Assembly (NCBI GenBank): GCA_031258665.1
Contig: JAIRML010000076.1
Coordinates: 1 to 12,798 of the forward strand
From: Oscillospiraceae bacterium
Lineage (GTDB): Bacteria; Bacillota; Clostridia; Oscillospirales; UBA929
Length of the DNA stretch: 12,798 nt
Direction: 5' to 3'
The position numbers were made by a program, and so were the translations under genes. This document shows, one piece after another, positions 5,826-12,798 of the stretch. Within the stretch, counting starts at the first letter, position 1, and every line of letters begins with the position of its first letter. A model generated the notes under the pieces. It ran no database searches. It saw only the letters and a list, made by a program, of their open reading frames with translations, and had not been told where the DNA came from.

Positions 5826-6965
5826 CTATCTCTGCCGCCCCGCCCGCCGGGCCTCCTCTTTGATCTGGTTGTGCTCGGCCTCGGTCCGGGAGAATTGGTG
5901 CACGCCGTCCTTGTTGACGGCATAGAAGTAATAGTCGGTGTCCTCCGGCTCCAGCGCCGCCATCAGCGACGATTTGCCGGGGGACGCGATGGGTCCGGGC
6001 GGCAACCCCGGGTAGAGATATGTGTTGTATGGGCTGTCGACGCGCAGGTCCTCCTCCGTGAGCTGCGTCTTGTGCTCCGGCAGCGCGTAGAGGATGGTCG
6101 CGTCGATTTGCAGACAGGGGAATCGGTCGCTGCGCAGGCGATTCATGATGACGGAGGAGATGAGCGGCGCGTCGTCGGCGCCGGCGGCCTCCTTTTCGAT
6201 CATCGAGGCGATGATCACGATCTCGCGCATCGTGTGGTCGACCCCCTCCAGGTATGCGCGCATGTCATCGGTAAACTTTCGGTCGAAGTTCATCAGCATC
6301 TTGCTCAGGACATCGACCGGATTTTCGTCCACATAGAATTCATAGGTGTCTGGGAAGAGATAGCCCTCCAGGCGGTTGTCCGCTTCGGGCAGCCCCTCCA
6401 AAAAGTCAAACGGGAACTCGTGGCTGCGGGCCGTTTCCCACAGCTTCGCCGCGGTGGACACTTTGTTCTCCTCCAGCGCGGCAAAGATTTCCCGCATCGT
6501 GTACCCCTCGGGGATGACCACTTTGACGACGGCGCGGTCGTCGGAACGCCCGTCCATCGCATGTACAATGGCCATATAATCGAGATTGGTCCGGATGTCG
6601 TACGTGCCGGGCTTGATGTCCGCTTCGGCGTCGGTGACGCCGGCGTACAGCGCGAAGAGCCACTTGTATTGGATCACGCCCTTTGCTTCGAGGGCGTCGG
6701 CCACCTCGCCGACCTTGACCGGCGCCTTCACCGTGATCGTCACCACCCCCTCCGGCTTGGAGAGGCCGAGCACCTCGTTGGCGGACAACCAACCAAAGCC
6801 TGTCAGCAACGCGGAGATCCCCACGACAAACAGGAAGTACAGCAGGCCAGACAGACAACCTGTGTTGGCCCGCGGCCGCTTGGGCAGCGGTTTCTTGGAG
6901 ACCGGCCGCGCCCCCGCGGAAGCGGGCTTGCGCGCCGGCCGGTTCGTCTTTTGCGGTTGGGCCAT
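5826..6965 (-). CDS. mltG: Endolytic murein transglycosylase MltG (YceG-like)
   Basis: A complete 379-residue protein that cleaves nascent glycan strands in the peptidoglycan and is thought to release new strands from the membrane. A basic, Pro-rich cytoplasmic head (1-36) precedes one membrane helix (about 38-60). The extracytoplasmic part starts with a LysM-like segment (VTITVKAPVKVGEVADALEAKGVI, about 75-98). The catalytic domain carries LEGYLFPDTYEF (199-210), ASMIEKEA with the likely catalytic Glu257, a conserved NRL, and NTYLYPGLPPGPIASPG (314-330). The ATG at 6965 has GGAG about 11 nt upstream. It lies just upstream of alaS on the same strand, with an 80-nt gap containing repeat copy A, so the two may be cotranscribed. 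Confidence 0.96.
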   Translation of the reverse strand: MAQPQKTNRPARKPASAGARPVSKKPLPKRPRANTGCLSGLLYFLFVVGISALLTGFGWLSANEVLGLSKPEGVVTITVKAPVKVGEVADALEAKGVIQYKWLFALYAGVTDAEADIKPGTYDIRTNLDYMAIVHAMDGRSDDRAVVKVVIPEGYTMREIFAALEENKVSTAAKLWETARSHEFPFDFLEGLPEADNRLEGYLFPDTYEFYVDENPVDVLSKMLMNFDRKFTDDMRAYLEGVDHTMREIVIIASMIEKEAAGADDAPLISSVIMNRLRSDRFPCLQIDATILYALPEHKTQLTEEDLRVDSPYNTYLYPGLPPGPIASPGKSSLMAALEPEDTDYYFYAVNKDGVHQFSRTEAEHNQIKEEARRAGRQR

Positions 6966-6988
6966 GCTCGTTTTCGTCTCCTTTTTTC

Positions 6989-7025
6989 CGGGGCGGCGCC
7001 GGGATACACGCCGGGCGCCGCCCCG
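6989..7025. repeat. Strong 12-bp-stem hairpin before mltG
   Basis: CGGGGCGGCGCC (6989-7000) pairs exactly with GGCGCCGCCCCG (7014-7025) around a 13-nt loop. It lies in the 127-nt DJ-1/mltG gap, just upstream of the mltG ribosome binding site. In the direction of transcription it is followed by GGAAAAAAGGAG, with no T-run, so it would not terminate. The remaining spacer is very GC-rich and has no gene. The style suggests a dispersed intergenic repeat, but no second copy is in the window. Confidence 0.6.
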
Positions 7026-7092
7026 CGGCGCTGCCCCAGATCTTTCAACGCCCGCGCAGGGCGCCTATTGGGGGGCTGCAGGGGCGGCCCGC

Positions 7093-7656
7093 TTAGGCCC
7101 CCCGGCCGGCCGTCTCGTAGCAGATGGCCGCGCGCACTTTTTCCGCCTCGCTCCGGCCCCGCAGCACGGCCGTCAGATGCAGGGCAAACGCGACGGCGCT
7201 GCCGGCCGCCCGGGCCGTGACAAAAGGCCCGTCCTGCACCACGGCCCGGCCCTCCTCCACGCGCGCTCCGCGGCGGACCAACTCGTCCTCACAGCCAGGG
7301 AAGCAGGTGGCTCGGCGCCCGGCCAACAGGCCCTCCTGCGCCAACATGACGGGCGCGGCGCAGATGGCGCCGACGGGCTTGCCCCGCAGGGCGGCGTCCC
7401 GCAGCAGCGCCAACACTTCCGGCGCATGCCTCAGTGTCTCCACGCCGGGCCCGCCCGGCAAGACCAGCATCTCGAGGTCGGACGCGTCAAGGTCGCCGAA
7501 GGTCCTGTCCGCGGTGATGCGCACGCCGTGGGACGAAACAACGCTCTGCGCCGGTGTCCCCACGGTGGTCACCGGGAGACCGGCGCGGCGCAGCACATCG
7601 ATGGGCGCCACCGCCTCCATGTCTTCGAATCCATCCGTCAAGATCACATATACCAC
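7093..7656 (-). CDS. DJ-1/PfpI (ThiJ) family protein
   Basis: A complete 187-residue cytosolic protein of the DJ-1 superfamily. Members include YajL-type stress proteins and proposed deglycases or glyoxalases, and their true substrates are disputed. The active-site Cys sits in the nucleophile elbow GAICAAP (Cys99). The conserved Glu is in GFEDMEA (Glu14), as in DJ-1 and YajL. VLPGGPGVETLR (65-76) is the family's Gly-rich loop. The start is a GTG at 7656, with AAGGAGG 9 nt upstream, giving MVYVILTDGFEDMEA. It lies 59 nt downstream of the GNAT gene on the same strand. A role in protecting the cell against oxidative or carbonyl stress is inferred from the family only. Confidence 0.93.
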   Translation of the reverse strand: MVYVILTDGFEDMEAVAPIDVLRRAGLPVTTVGTPAQSVVSSHGVRITADRTFGDLDASDLEMLVLPGGPGVETLRHAPEVLALLRDAALRGKPVGAICAAPVMLAQEGLLAGRRATCFPGCEDELVRRGARVEEGRAVVQDGPFVTARAAGSAVAFALHLTAVLRGRSEAEKVRAAICYETAGRGA

Positions 7657-7715
7657 AAAAACGCACCTCCTTACACATGGTTCTGTCCAAAACAGCAGCG
7701 CCGAAGCGGGGCGGC

Positions 7716-8600
7716 TCAGTTGTGCATGAGCTGCATGTACGGCGCCGCGCCATCAAAGAGCCACTCCGCCAGTTCGCACGGGTCCATCGGGTCGCCGTCT
7801 GTCAGGGCCTTGTTGTTCCAGGGCGCGCAGGCATCCCACAGCCCCGCGTCCGGCGCCCGGCGCCCGGCCTGCGCCGCCGCGGCCAACGCCTGACCGGCCT
7901 GCACCACCCGCAGACACCCAAACGGACGCGCCGGGCCGGTTTCGGCGGCGCCGGCTCCAAAACACTCCACAGGCTCATCCGAGCCGTCCATATACACGGC
8001 GTACCCGTCCAAATCGTCCATCAGCACACGCCCGCCGGCCAGCGCACATTCCTCCAAGACGCTCTCCCAATGGGCCGGCGTGCGGAGCAGGTGCGGCCGA
8101 TGGGCCAGATGCTCCTCGTACCGCCGGTTCAGCGCCTCGACATCCGCCGCGCGGGCCGCGCGGACGCCGCCCTGGGCCGCGTACCCGACCGTCGAGCGCC
8201 GAAAGACGGCCGCAAACCCAAAGGGCCGATAAAAGTCAAACAACCACGCCTCCTGCGGGATCAGCACGGCAAACACATGCCCGCGCAGGTGCATCTCAAA
8301 CATCGCCTGGTCGAGCAGCGCCGCCGCCAAACCGCGCCGCCGAAAAGCCGGATGCGTACCCACGCCGTACACGTAGCCGACCGGGACCCTCCGCCCCAAC
8401 CAGGCCATCTCGAAGGGCAAGACATGGAGCATGGCGGCGGGACCGCCCGGCCCCACAGCCAGCAGTGCCTGCTCCGGCCGATAGAGCCGGGCGAAGAAGT
8501 GGTCCGCAAACGCGGCCTCACCGGGAAAGCAGAGCGACCACAGCGCGCGCACGGGCGCCGTGTCGGCGCGCCGCGCATAGCGGATGTCAAACCCGTCCAC
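7716..8600 (-). CDS. GNAT acetyltransferase, Eis-like
   Basis: A complete protein of about 294 residues. Its N-terminal half is a GNAT domain with the acetyl-CoA loop THPAFRRRGLAAALL (about 83-97) and the strand-helix FYRPFGF near 125. The later part looks like a second GNAT-like unit with a short C-terminal region, as in the Eis/YitI-type group (Eis itself is near 400 residues). Eis enzymes acetylate amines, including aminoglycosides in mycobacteria, but the substrate here is unknown. Two GTG starts are possible. The one at 8606 overlaps the DUF2156 stop in GTGA, but its GGGAGG lies only 1-2 nt away. The GTG at 8600 has the better 7-nt spacing and was chosen. Translational coupling to DUF2156 is likely either way. 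Confidence 0.88.
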   Translation of the reverse strand: MDGFDIRYARRADTAPVRALWSLCFPGEAAFADHFFARLYRPEQALLAVGPGGPAAMLHVLPFEMAWLGRRVPVGYVYGVGTHPAFRRRGLAAALLDQAMFEMHLRGHVFAVLIPQEAWLFDFYRPFGFAAVFRRSTVGYAAQGGVRAARAADVEALNRRYEEHLAHRPHLLRTPAHWESVLEECALAGGRVLMDDLDGYAVYMDGSDEPVECFGAGAAETGPARPFGCLRVVQAGQALAAAAQAGRRAPDAGLWDACAPWNNKALTDGDPMDPCELAEWLFDGAAPYMQLMHN

Positions 8601-8602
8601 CG

Positions 8603-9499
8603 TCACACCTCCCGCAGCGCCGCGTCGTACTTGAGGATGATCTCCACCGGGCGATAGGAAAGTTTGGCGCGCCGAAGCCCCTCAAGCCCCATGTCTTCCT
8701 CCCGGTTGACATAGGAAAGTTCCTCGCAGCGGCGGCGTACGAAGGCCCGGTTGATCATCGGATAGGACCCCACCACATCGTAATCGGCCTTCTCTATGTT
8801 GACATCCAGCGTGTCCCGCCCGATCATGGACCCGACGGTGAAGGCGGTCACGGCGCCGTCCACCCGCAGCAGCCCGCCAAACGCGTCCAGGGCGTCCAGA
8901 TTGTAAAGCAGCATGGCGATGGCGGTGGACTCCTCTTGCAGCGTGATGCTGGAGGCGCAGTCGTTCTTGCGGCACCATTTGTCCTGGAACGCCCAGACAT
9001 CGTTCAAGTTGCCCTTCGTGATGTCCTCGTATTGCCAGCGCCCGGCGTATTGGCTCTCAAAGCGGGCGATAAAATTTCGCTTGGCGTGGTATCCGCGCCC
9101 CGAAAGGTCCCGCAAGTCGCTCACCGCGTATAGATAGTCCGCCTGGTCCCGCCGCTCTGTGAAGACGTAGCGGTCCGGCCGGGCCGCCTCCACGCGGCGC
9201 ACCATCTCCTGTGTCAGACCCCGCATCTGAAACGGGATCGACAACCGCTTCGCGTCCGCCTCCATCTCGTCCAGCGCGTCGGACAGATCCCCCGCTCCCA
9301 TCGGCATTAGAAATACCGTCTGGGGCGTCTGGGTCCGCAGATAGAGAAAATCTCCCTTTCGGCACAGTTCCGTCTTGAAGCGTGGGGCCCAGGCGTAGAG
9401 CGACGCGAAAGAATGTTCGGTGACGCGGCCTTCACAGCGGCCGCTGAAAGCGTCAAATTCCGGTTTGTGTTCCAGCTCGATCGGTGCGAATTCTAACAT
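8603..9499 (-). CDS. DUF2156 protein (phosphatidylglycerol lysyltransferase-like domain)
   Basis: A complete 298-residue protein without a clear membrane segment. It resembles clostridial stand-alone DUF2156 proteins, which share a tandem GNAT-like fold with the C-terminal part of MprF-type aminoacyl-phosphatidylglycerol synthases. Visible family features are FAPIELEHKPEFDAF at the start, SFASLYAW, GYHAKRNFIARFE in the middle, and the ending NREEDMGLEGLRRAKLSYRP. A transfer of an amino-acid or acyl group to a lipid or surface polymer is possible but not shown. The start is the ATG at 9499 (ATGAGG 6 nt upstream). An upstream in-frame ATG lies inside repeat copy B and has no ribosome binding site. 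The stop touches the downstream GNAT gene. Confidence 0.88.
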   Translation of the reverse strand: MLEFAPIELEHKPEFDAFSGRCEGRVTEHSFASLYAWAPRFKTELCRKGDFLYLRTQTPQTVFLMPMGAGDLSDALDEMEADAKRLSIPFQMRGLTQEMVRRVEAARPDRYVFTERRDQADYLYAVSDLRDLSGRGYHAKRNFIARFESQYAGRWQYEDITKGNLNDVWAFQDKWCRKNDCASSITLQEESTAIAMLLYNLDALDAFGGLLRVDGAVTAFTVGSMIGRDTLDVNIEKADYDVVGSYPMINRAFVRRRCEELSYVNREEDMGLEGLRRAKLSYRPVEIILKYDAALREV

Positions 9500-9515
9500 A
9501 CAGTCCTCATTTCCC

Positions 9516-9555
9516 AACATGGGTTGCACCCGCAACCCACAACCAAAATTCTTGT
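9516..9555. repeat. 40-nt leader palindrome, copy B (before DUF2156)
   Basis: A gap-free relative of copy A at 5764-5803 (33 of 40 identical). The hairpin is ATGGGTTGC (9519-9527), ACCC, GCAACCCAC (9532-9540), with a conserved flank ending AAATTCTTGT. On the minus strand all nine stem pairs can form, one of them G-U. It lies 16 nt upstream of the DUF2156 ATG in the same orientation relative to the gene as copy A. Confidence 0.75.
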
Positions 9556-9562
9556 TTTATTT

Positions 9563-9585
9563 GTTGAAAAACTTTGTTTTTTAAC
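9563..9585. other. AT-rich hairpin in the DHHW/DUF2156 gap
   Basis: GTTGAAAAAC (9563-9572) pairs with GTTTTTTAAC (9576-9585) around a 3-nt loop, with one wobble position. It forms part of an AT-rich island (about 9541-9590) that stands out sharply from the GC-rich surroundings. It could carry a promoter for DUF2156, but no convincing -35/-10 pair was found. Confidence 0.5.
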
Positions 9586-9598
9586 AACATGTGGGTTG
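9586..9598. repeat. Partial third copy of the 40-nt leader element
   Basis: AACATGTGGGTTG matches the first half of copies A and B. Its TGTGGGTT (9590-9597) is the exact complement of AACCCACA (9534-9541) in copy B. The two could therefore pair and compete with the copy B hairpin. Confidence 0.55.
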
Positions 9599-9605
9599 GA
9601 TCGAG

Positions 9606-9637
9606 GCGCTGAGGCGCCCTGCGGGAGACCTCAGCGC
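9606..9637. other. Hairpin spanning the DHHW stop codon
   Basis: GCGCTGAGG (9606-9614) pairs with CCTCAGCGC (9629-9637), a perfect 9-bp stem with a 14-nt loop that includes the end of the DHHW gene. On the transcribed minus strand no T-run follows directly, so termination is doubtful. It may instead protect the 3' end of the upstream message. Confidence 0.5.
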
Positions 9638-11064
9638 GCGGAGGCGCCGCTCTGCGCGCCCTCCGTCAGCCGCTCAAGCATGGCGCAATAGCCGGCGCTG
9701 TTGATGAAAAACGGATAATTGATAAACAACACATCGTCGATCTCCTGCGTCCGGACCAGCTCCAACAGGTTGAGGCGCGGCTGCCCCTTGCCGTTTACGT
9801 GGCGCGGATCGACGATGTAGACGGTCTCGTAGTTGGATGTCAGGAAAGGGACGAAGGCGTTGCCGTAGGACTCCTTGACCACAACGATCGAACGTCCGCT
9901 CCCGTTTTCGCTCCGGATGACCGACAACGGGTGGTCCCCGTCGATGAAACAGATGTATTTGTTCCCATAAGAGGCGGAGATGTCTTTTGACACAACGGGC
10001 GCCGCGCGCCCATCTTCCAAACGGCCCGACGGATAAATCGTCAAGGCGCTCGGCGCGATCGGCAGATAGTACGTGAGGCTGTCTGGGTTGTCCTGGAGCG
10101 CCCGGCTCTGCGGGTACTTGGCCGTAAAGCCGTACATGCTGCCGACGAAGCCCTCGTAGACCCCCGTGGTAAATTCGGAGATGTCCGGGTAGGGCAGACC
10201 GGCCGACTCACAAAACGCCGTATAGGCGTAGTAGGCGCCGAGCGCCGTCCAGTGGTGGTCGGTGCGGAAAAAAATATACTCGTCGGTGTGCCGGCTCAGC
10301 ACCGTGTGGGCGTCGACCGACCGGACGCCGGGCGCGAGCTGGCCGTACATCAGCGCGATCATGTCCCGCTGGGACGAAGCGCCGGTGTGCATTGAGACCG
10401 GCGAATAGAATTCGCCCGCATTGGGGGTGGTCAGCGCATAGACCTGCGCCCCGGGCAGCGCGCCGGCCACGGCGTTCACCGCGCCGGCGTAACGGGCCGC
10501 CAACGCCTTGTTCACATAGGGGATCTCCATCGCCCTGTCGCCGATGATGACAATATTGCCCGCGTTCACGACCTCGGACATCTCCGGGTAATCGGGCTCG
10601 GCGGTCGGGGACGGCGCGGCGGAGGGGGAGACGGACGGATCGACCGGCTGACCCTCCGGCGGCGCGGTCTCCGGGGGCGGCGCGGGGCGCGGGGCCTCCG
10701 ATGTCCCCGGCGCGGCCTCCGCCCCACCGCCCGGGTCGGCGGCGCCCCCGACATCCGGATCGGCGCCCCGGTGCGGGACCACCAAGATGGCCTCCTCCCC
10801 GGCGTCGAAGTAGTAGAACCGCCCCAGCGCGGTGTTGCCGAGCAGGAAGACATCCCGGAGCGGGAAGGTGTCGGCGTAATAGTCCTCCAGCGCGCGCGTG
10901 TACGCTCCGGACAAGAGGGCGCCCCACGAAAACTTCGGTTTTTCCCCCAGCGTTCTGCGTTCGAGCGCAGACACTGTCTCCCCCGCGTCAAACACGCTGA
11001 CCACGCCGAGCACGGACATGGGCAGCAGACAAACCACAAGGACCAACGCCGGGAGCCGTCTCAT
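9631..11064 (-). CDS. DHHW/AlgX-like (SGNH-fold) protein, polysaccharide O-acetylation
   Basis: A complete 477-residue protein with an N-terminal membrane anchor or signal peptide (about 4-24), so the domain acts outside the membrane. The catalytic Asp/His motif is in FRTDHHWTALGAYYAY (Asp269, His271). The likely Ser is in VVVKESYGNAFVPF (Ser399), the pattern of AlgX/AlgJ-type SGNH acetyltransferases. Such proteins accept acetyl groups exported by an MBOAT partner and place them on a surface polysaccharide. The MBOAT gene lies directly upstream with a 59-nt gap, which supports the pairing. An Ala/Pro/Glu/Ser-rich stretch (about 100-160) interrupts the domain and is probably a flexible loop. 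The ATG at 11064 has GGAGG 8 nt upstream. The polymer modified is unknown. Confidence 0.92.
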   Translation of the reverse strand: MRRLPALVLVVCLLPMSVLGVVSVFDAGETVSALERRTLGEKPKFSWGALLSGAYTRALEDYYADTFPLRDVFLLGNTALGRFYYFDAGEEAILVVPHRGADPDVGGAADPGGGAEAAPGTSEAPRPAPPPETAPPEGQPVDPSVSPSAAPSPTAEPDYPEMSEVVNAGNIVIIGDRAMEIPYVNKALAARYAGAVNAVAGALPGAQVYALTTPNAGEFYSPVSMHTGASSQRDMIALMYGQLAPGVRSVDAHTVLSRHTDEYIFFRTDHHWTALGAYYAYTAFCESAGLPYPDISEFTTGVYEGFVGSMYGFTAKYPQSRALQDNPDSLTYYLPIAPSALTIYPSGRLEDGRAAPVVSKDISASYGNKYICFIDGDHPLSVIRSENGSGRSIVVVKESYGNAFVPFLTSNYETVYIVDPRHVNGKGQPRLNLLELVRTQEIDDVLFINYPFFINSAGYCAMLERLTEGAQSGASAR

Positions 11065-11123
11065 GCTTCTTTCCTCCGTAATTTACAAAATGATCCGCTT
11101 CGCCCCCCACACCGGGGCCGGCG

Positions 11124-12527
11124 TCAAAATCGGAAATACAAAAAGGGGTTGTAGCTTGCGCCGACCAGAGCGGCCGTACACAGGAAAAGCAGAGCCGCGT
11201 GGCAGGCAAGAAATATGGCCACACCGGCCGCGCGGGGCAGACCGGCGCGTATGCGCGCGCGCGTCTGATCGGCGGCCCATACACCAAGCGGCGTCGAGGC
11301 GACGGCGCACAGCGCCAGCAGCGGCAGGTTGTTGAGGAGAAGGATCCGCGCGCGCGCGTCAAACAAAACGCCGCCTCCGAAGAGCACCTTCACAAATGCC
11401 AACGCCCGCGACAGGTCGGTAAAATAAAACAGCACCCACCCCAGCACCACAAGCAGGAAGGTGTACACCGCCGCACCCCACTTCAGTTTGCGCAAAACGC
11501 CCTGCAGACAGTATTTTTCCAGCAAAAGCAGCGCCCCAAAATAGAGCCCCCACAGCACGAAATTCCAACTCGCGCCGTGCCACAGCCCGGTCAGAAACCA
11601 GACGATCAGGATGTTGCGCACCTGCCGCCGCCGGTTGCCGCCCAGCGGGATGTAGACATAGTCGCGAAAGAATGTGCCGAGTGAGATGTGCCACCGCCGC
11701 CAGAATTCCGTGACGGACCGAGCGATGTACGGATGGCGGAAATTTTCCCCGTAACGAAAGCCAAAAAATCGACCGAGGCCGATCGCCATATCTGAATAGC
11801 CGGAAAAATCGAAATAGATCTGGAAGGTGAAACACAAGAGGCCGACCCACGCCTCAACACACGAGAGGCCCGCCAAATCGGCGGTGAGGATATTTTCCGC
11901 CGTGGCGCCCGCAAAGTTTGCGATCAGGACCTTTTTGCCGAGACCTGTCATGAACCGCGTGAGACCGGCCGCCATATCCGACGGCGTGGCGGTTCTCTCG
12001 TCAATCTGCTCCGCGATCTCGCCGTACCGCACGATCGGCCCGGCGATGAGCTGCGGAAACAGCGACACGAACAGCAAAAAACGCACAAAGCTGTGCTGCA
12101 CCTTGACACGGCCCCGGTATACGTCGATCGTGTAGGACATCGTCTGAAACGTATAAAACGAGATGCCGATCGGCAGCGTCAGCCCAACGGCCGGCGCCTC
12201 GACGCGGGCGACCCAGCCAAACACGCCGAGGAAGAAGTCGAGATATTTGAAGGTGAACAGCAACCCCAAGTTGATGACAAGCGAGGCCATCAGGGCGGCC
12301 TTGGCCTGCCACCGACCGCGGTGGGCGTCGATAATCTGGCTGTTCACATAGTCTACCAGCGCCGAAAACACAAGCAGGATGACCCAAAGCGGCTCACCCC
12401 AGGCGTAAAACACCAGTGAGCTGAGGCACAGCACGATGTTTTTCCCTGTCTGCTTCGGCGCGGCAACATAGGCGAGGGCACAAAGCGGGAAGAAAATATA
12501 CAAAAAAACGAGGCTCGAAAAGACCAT
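11124..12527 (-). CDS. MBOAT family membrane O-acyltransferase (DltB/AlgI-like)
   Basis: A complete 467-residue polytopic membrane protein with about 10-12 hydrophobic segments. It starts MVFSSLVFLYIFFPL, as clostridial AlgI-like proteins do. Family motifs are LPIGISFYTFQTMSYTIDVYRG (about 118-139), FPQLIAGPIVRY (about 157-168), FDFSGYSDMAIGLG, and FWRRWHISLGTFFRDYVYIPLGGNRR. The putative catalytic His is in LTGLWHGASWNF (about His317). It would move acyl groups, probably acetyl, across the membrane to the DHHW protein encoded next. DltB (D-alanine on teichoic acid) is less likely, because no dltA, dltC or dltD is visible and the partner is DHHW-type. The ATG at 12527 fits the family better than one 39 nt upstream; GGGAGGG lies 11 nt before it. 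Confidence 0.95.
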   Translation of the reverse strand: MVFSSLVFLYIFFPLCALAYVAAPKQTGKNIVLCLSSLVFYAWGEPLWVILLVFSALVDYVNSQIIDAHRGRWQAKAALMASLVINLGLLFTFKYLDFFLGVFGWVARVEAPAVGLTLPIGISFYTFQTMSYTIDVYRGRVKVQHSFVRFLLFVSLFPQLIAGPIVRYGEIAEQIDERTATPSDMAAGLTRFMTGLGKKVLIANFAGATAENILTADLAGLSCVEAWVGLLCFTFQIYFDFSGYSDMAIGLGRFFGFRYGENFRHPYIARSVTEFWRRWHISLGTFFRDYVYIPLGGNRRRQVRNILIVWFLTGLWHGASWNFVLWGLYFGALLLLEKYCLQGVLRKLKWGAAVYTFLLVVLGWVLFYFTDLSRALAFVKVLFGGGVLFDARARILLLNNLPLLALCAVASTPLGVWAADQTRARIRAGLPRAAGVAIFLACHAALLFLCTAALVGASYNPFLYFRF

Positions 12528-12547
12528 TCCGCCCAGTTCCCTCCCAC

Positions 12548-12564
12548 GGCCGCCCCGGGCGGCC
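12548..12564. other. Short GC hairpin before MBOAT
   Basis: GGCCGCC (12548-12554) pairs with GGCGGCC (12558-12564) around a 3-nt loop. It lies just upstream of the MBOAT ribosome binding site, in the 68-nt gap after the glycosyltransferase stop. No T-run follows, so its role is unclear. Confidence 0.4.
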
Positions 12565-12595
12565 ATCTCGCGGCGGCAGCCCCCGGCCCGGGGCG

Positions 12596-12798
12596 TTACC
12601 GCCTGCTCTCAGTCCGTCTCTCTCTTCCGCGGGCACGCCACACGACCCACAAAAAAACGGGCAGTTTTAACATGCGCCACAACCGTCTCGGCTGGCACAA
12701 CAGCCGATAAAGCCACTCCAGCCCCAGGCGGGTCCACAGCGCCGGCGCGCGCCGCACACGGCCCGCCCACACATCCAGCGTACCGCCGAGCCCCACCA
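12596..12798 (-). CDS. WecG/TagA/CpsF family glycosyltransferase, C-terminal fragment
   Basis: Only the last 66 residues are in the window; the gene begins beyond the right edge. The segment GLGGTLDVWAGRVRRAP followed by LGLEWLYRLLCQPRRLWRML matches the C-terminal end of WecG/TagA/CpsF enzymes. These transfer ManNAc or a related sugar onto undecaprenyl-linked GlcNAc in teichoic acid or surface polysaccharide synthesis, at the cytoplasmic face of the membrane. The first visible full codon is GTG (Val), which is internal, not a start. The stop is TAA. It lies 68 nt upstream of the MBOAT gene on the same strand, so its product may be the polymer that the MBOAT/DHHW pair acetylates; that is inference. 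Confidence 0.88.
   Translation of the reverse strand, partial: VGLGGTLDVWAGRVRRAPALWTRLGLEWLYRLLCQPRRLWRMLKLPVFLWVVWRARGRERRTESRR

Noticed and set aside
6989..7025. Rho-independent terminator after the DJ-1 gene
   Set aside because: The hairpin is strong, but on the transcribed strand it is followed by an A-rich ribosome binding site, not a T-run.
5772..7220. A 482-residue open frame on the plus strand
   Set aside because: It is antisense to mltG and runs across its gap. The GC-rich code keeps the opposite frame open. It has no ribosome binding site or recognisable domain, while mltG is certain.

Overview
The window reads as chromosomal DNA from a GC-rich Firmicute, most likely of class Clostridia. 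The evidence is strong GGAGG-type ribosome binding sites, a clostridial-style AlaS with a Cys-rich insertion, an MBOAT/DHHW pair, and an Lsa/CplR-like ABC-F protein. The genus cannot be fixed from the sequence alone. Eleven genes are supported. Nine are complete minus-strand or plus-strand genes and two run off the window ends. All lie on the minus strand except the ABC-F gene.

Right part (12798 to about 7090, read on the minus strand). First comes the 3' end of a WecG/TagA/CpsF glycosyltransferase. Next is an MBOAT O-acyltransferase and a DHHW/AlgX-like extracellular partner, together a likely surface-polysaccharide O-acetylation pair. Then come a DUF2156 protein and an Eis-like GNAT acetyltransferase whose reading frames touch or nearly touch, and a DJ-1/PfpI protein. 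This looks like an envelope and acyl-transfer neighbourhood.

Middle part (about 7090 to 3050). Here lie mltG (endolytic murein transglycosylase) and alaS (alanyl-tRNA synthetase). An imperfect 40-nt palindromic element sits in the leader of alaS. A clear relative sits in the leader of the DUF2156 gene, with a third partial copy and AT-rich hairpins beside it.

Left part (about 3050 to 1). A plus-strand Lsa/CplR-type ABC-F ribosomal-protection gene is convergent with alaS and has a textbook sigma-A promoter. Divergent from it is a small Pr6Pr-family membrane protein whose region is visibly less GC-rich. Then come a HIT-family hydrolase and the N-terminus of a membrane protein, possibly ComEC. 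Four copies of a 17-bp motif (TGATTYYACTGCAAAAA) surround the Pr6Pr gene. They form two exact inverted pairs, and three of them lie in the leaders of HIT, Pr6Pr and ABC-F in the same orientation relative to the gene. The ABC-F leader can fold into two mutually exclusive hairpins, as an attenuator would.

The most interesting material is non-coding: the 17-bp motif set, the ABC-F leader, and the 40-nt leader palindrome. No phage, CRISPR, IS transposase, rRNA or tRNA was seen.
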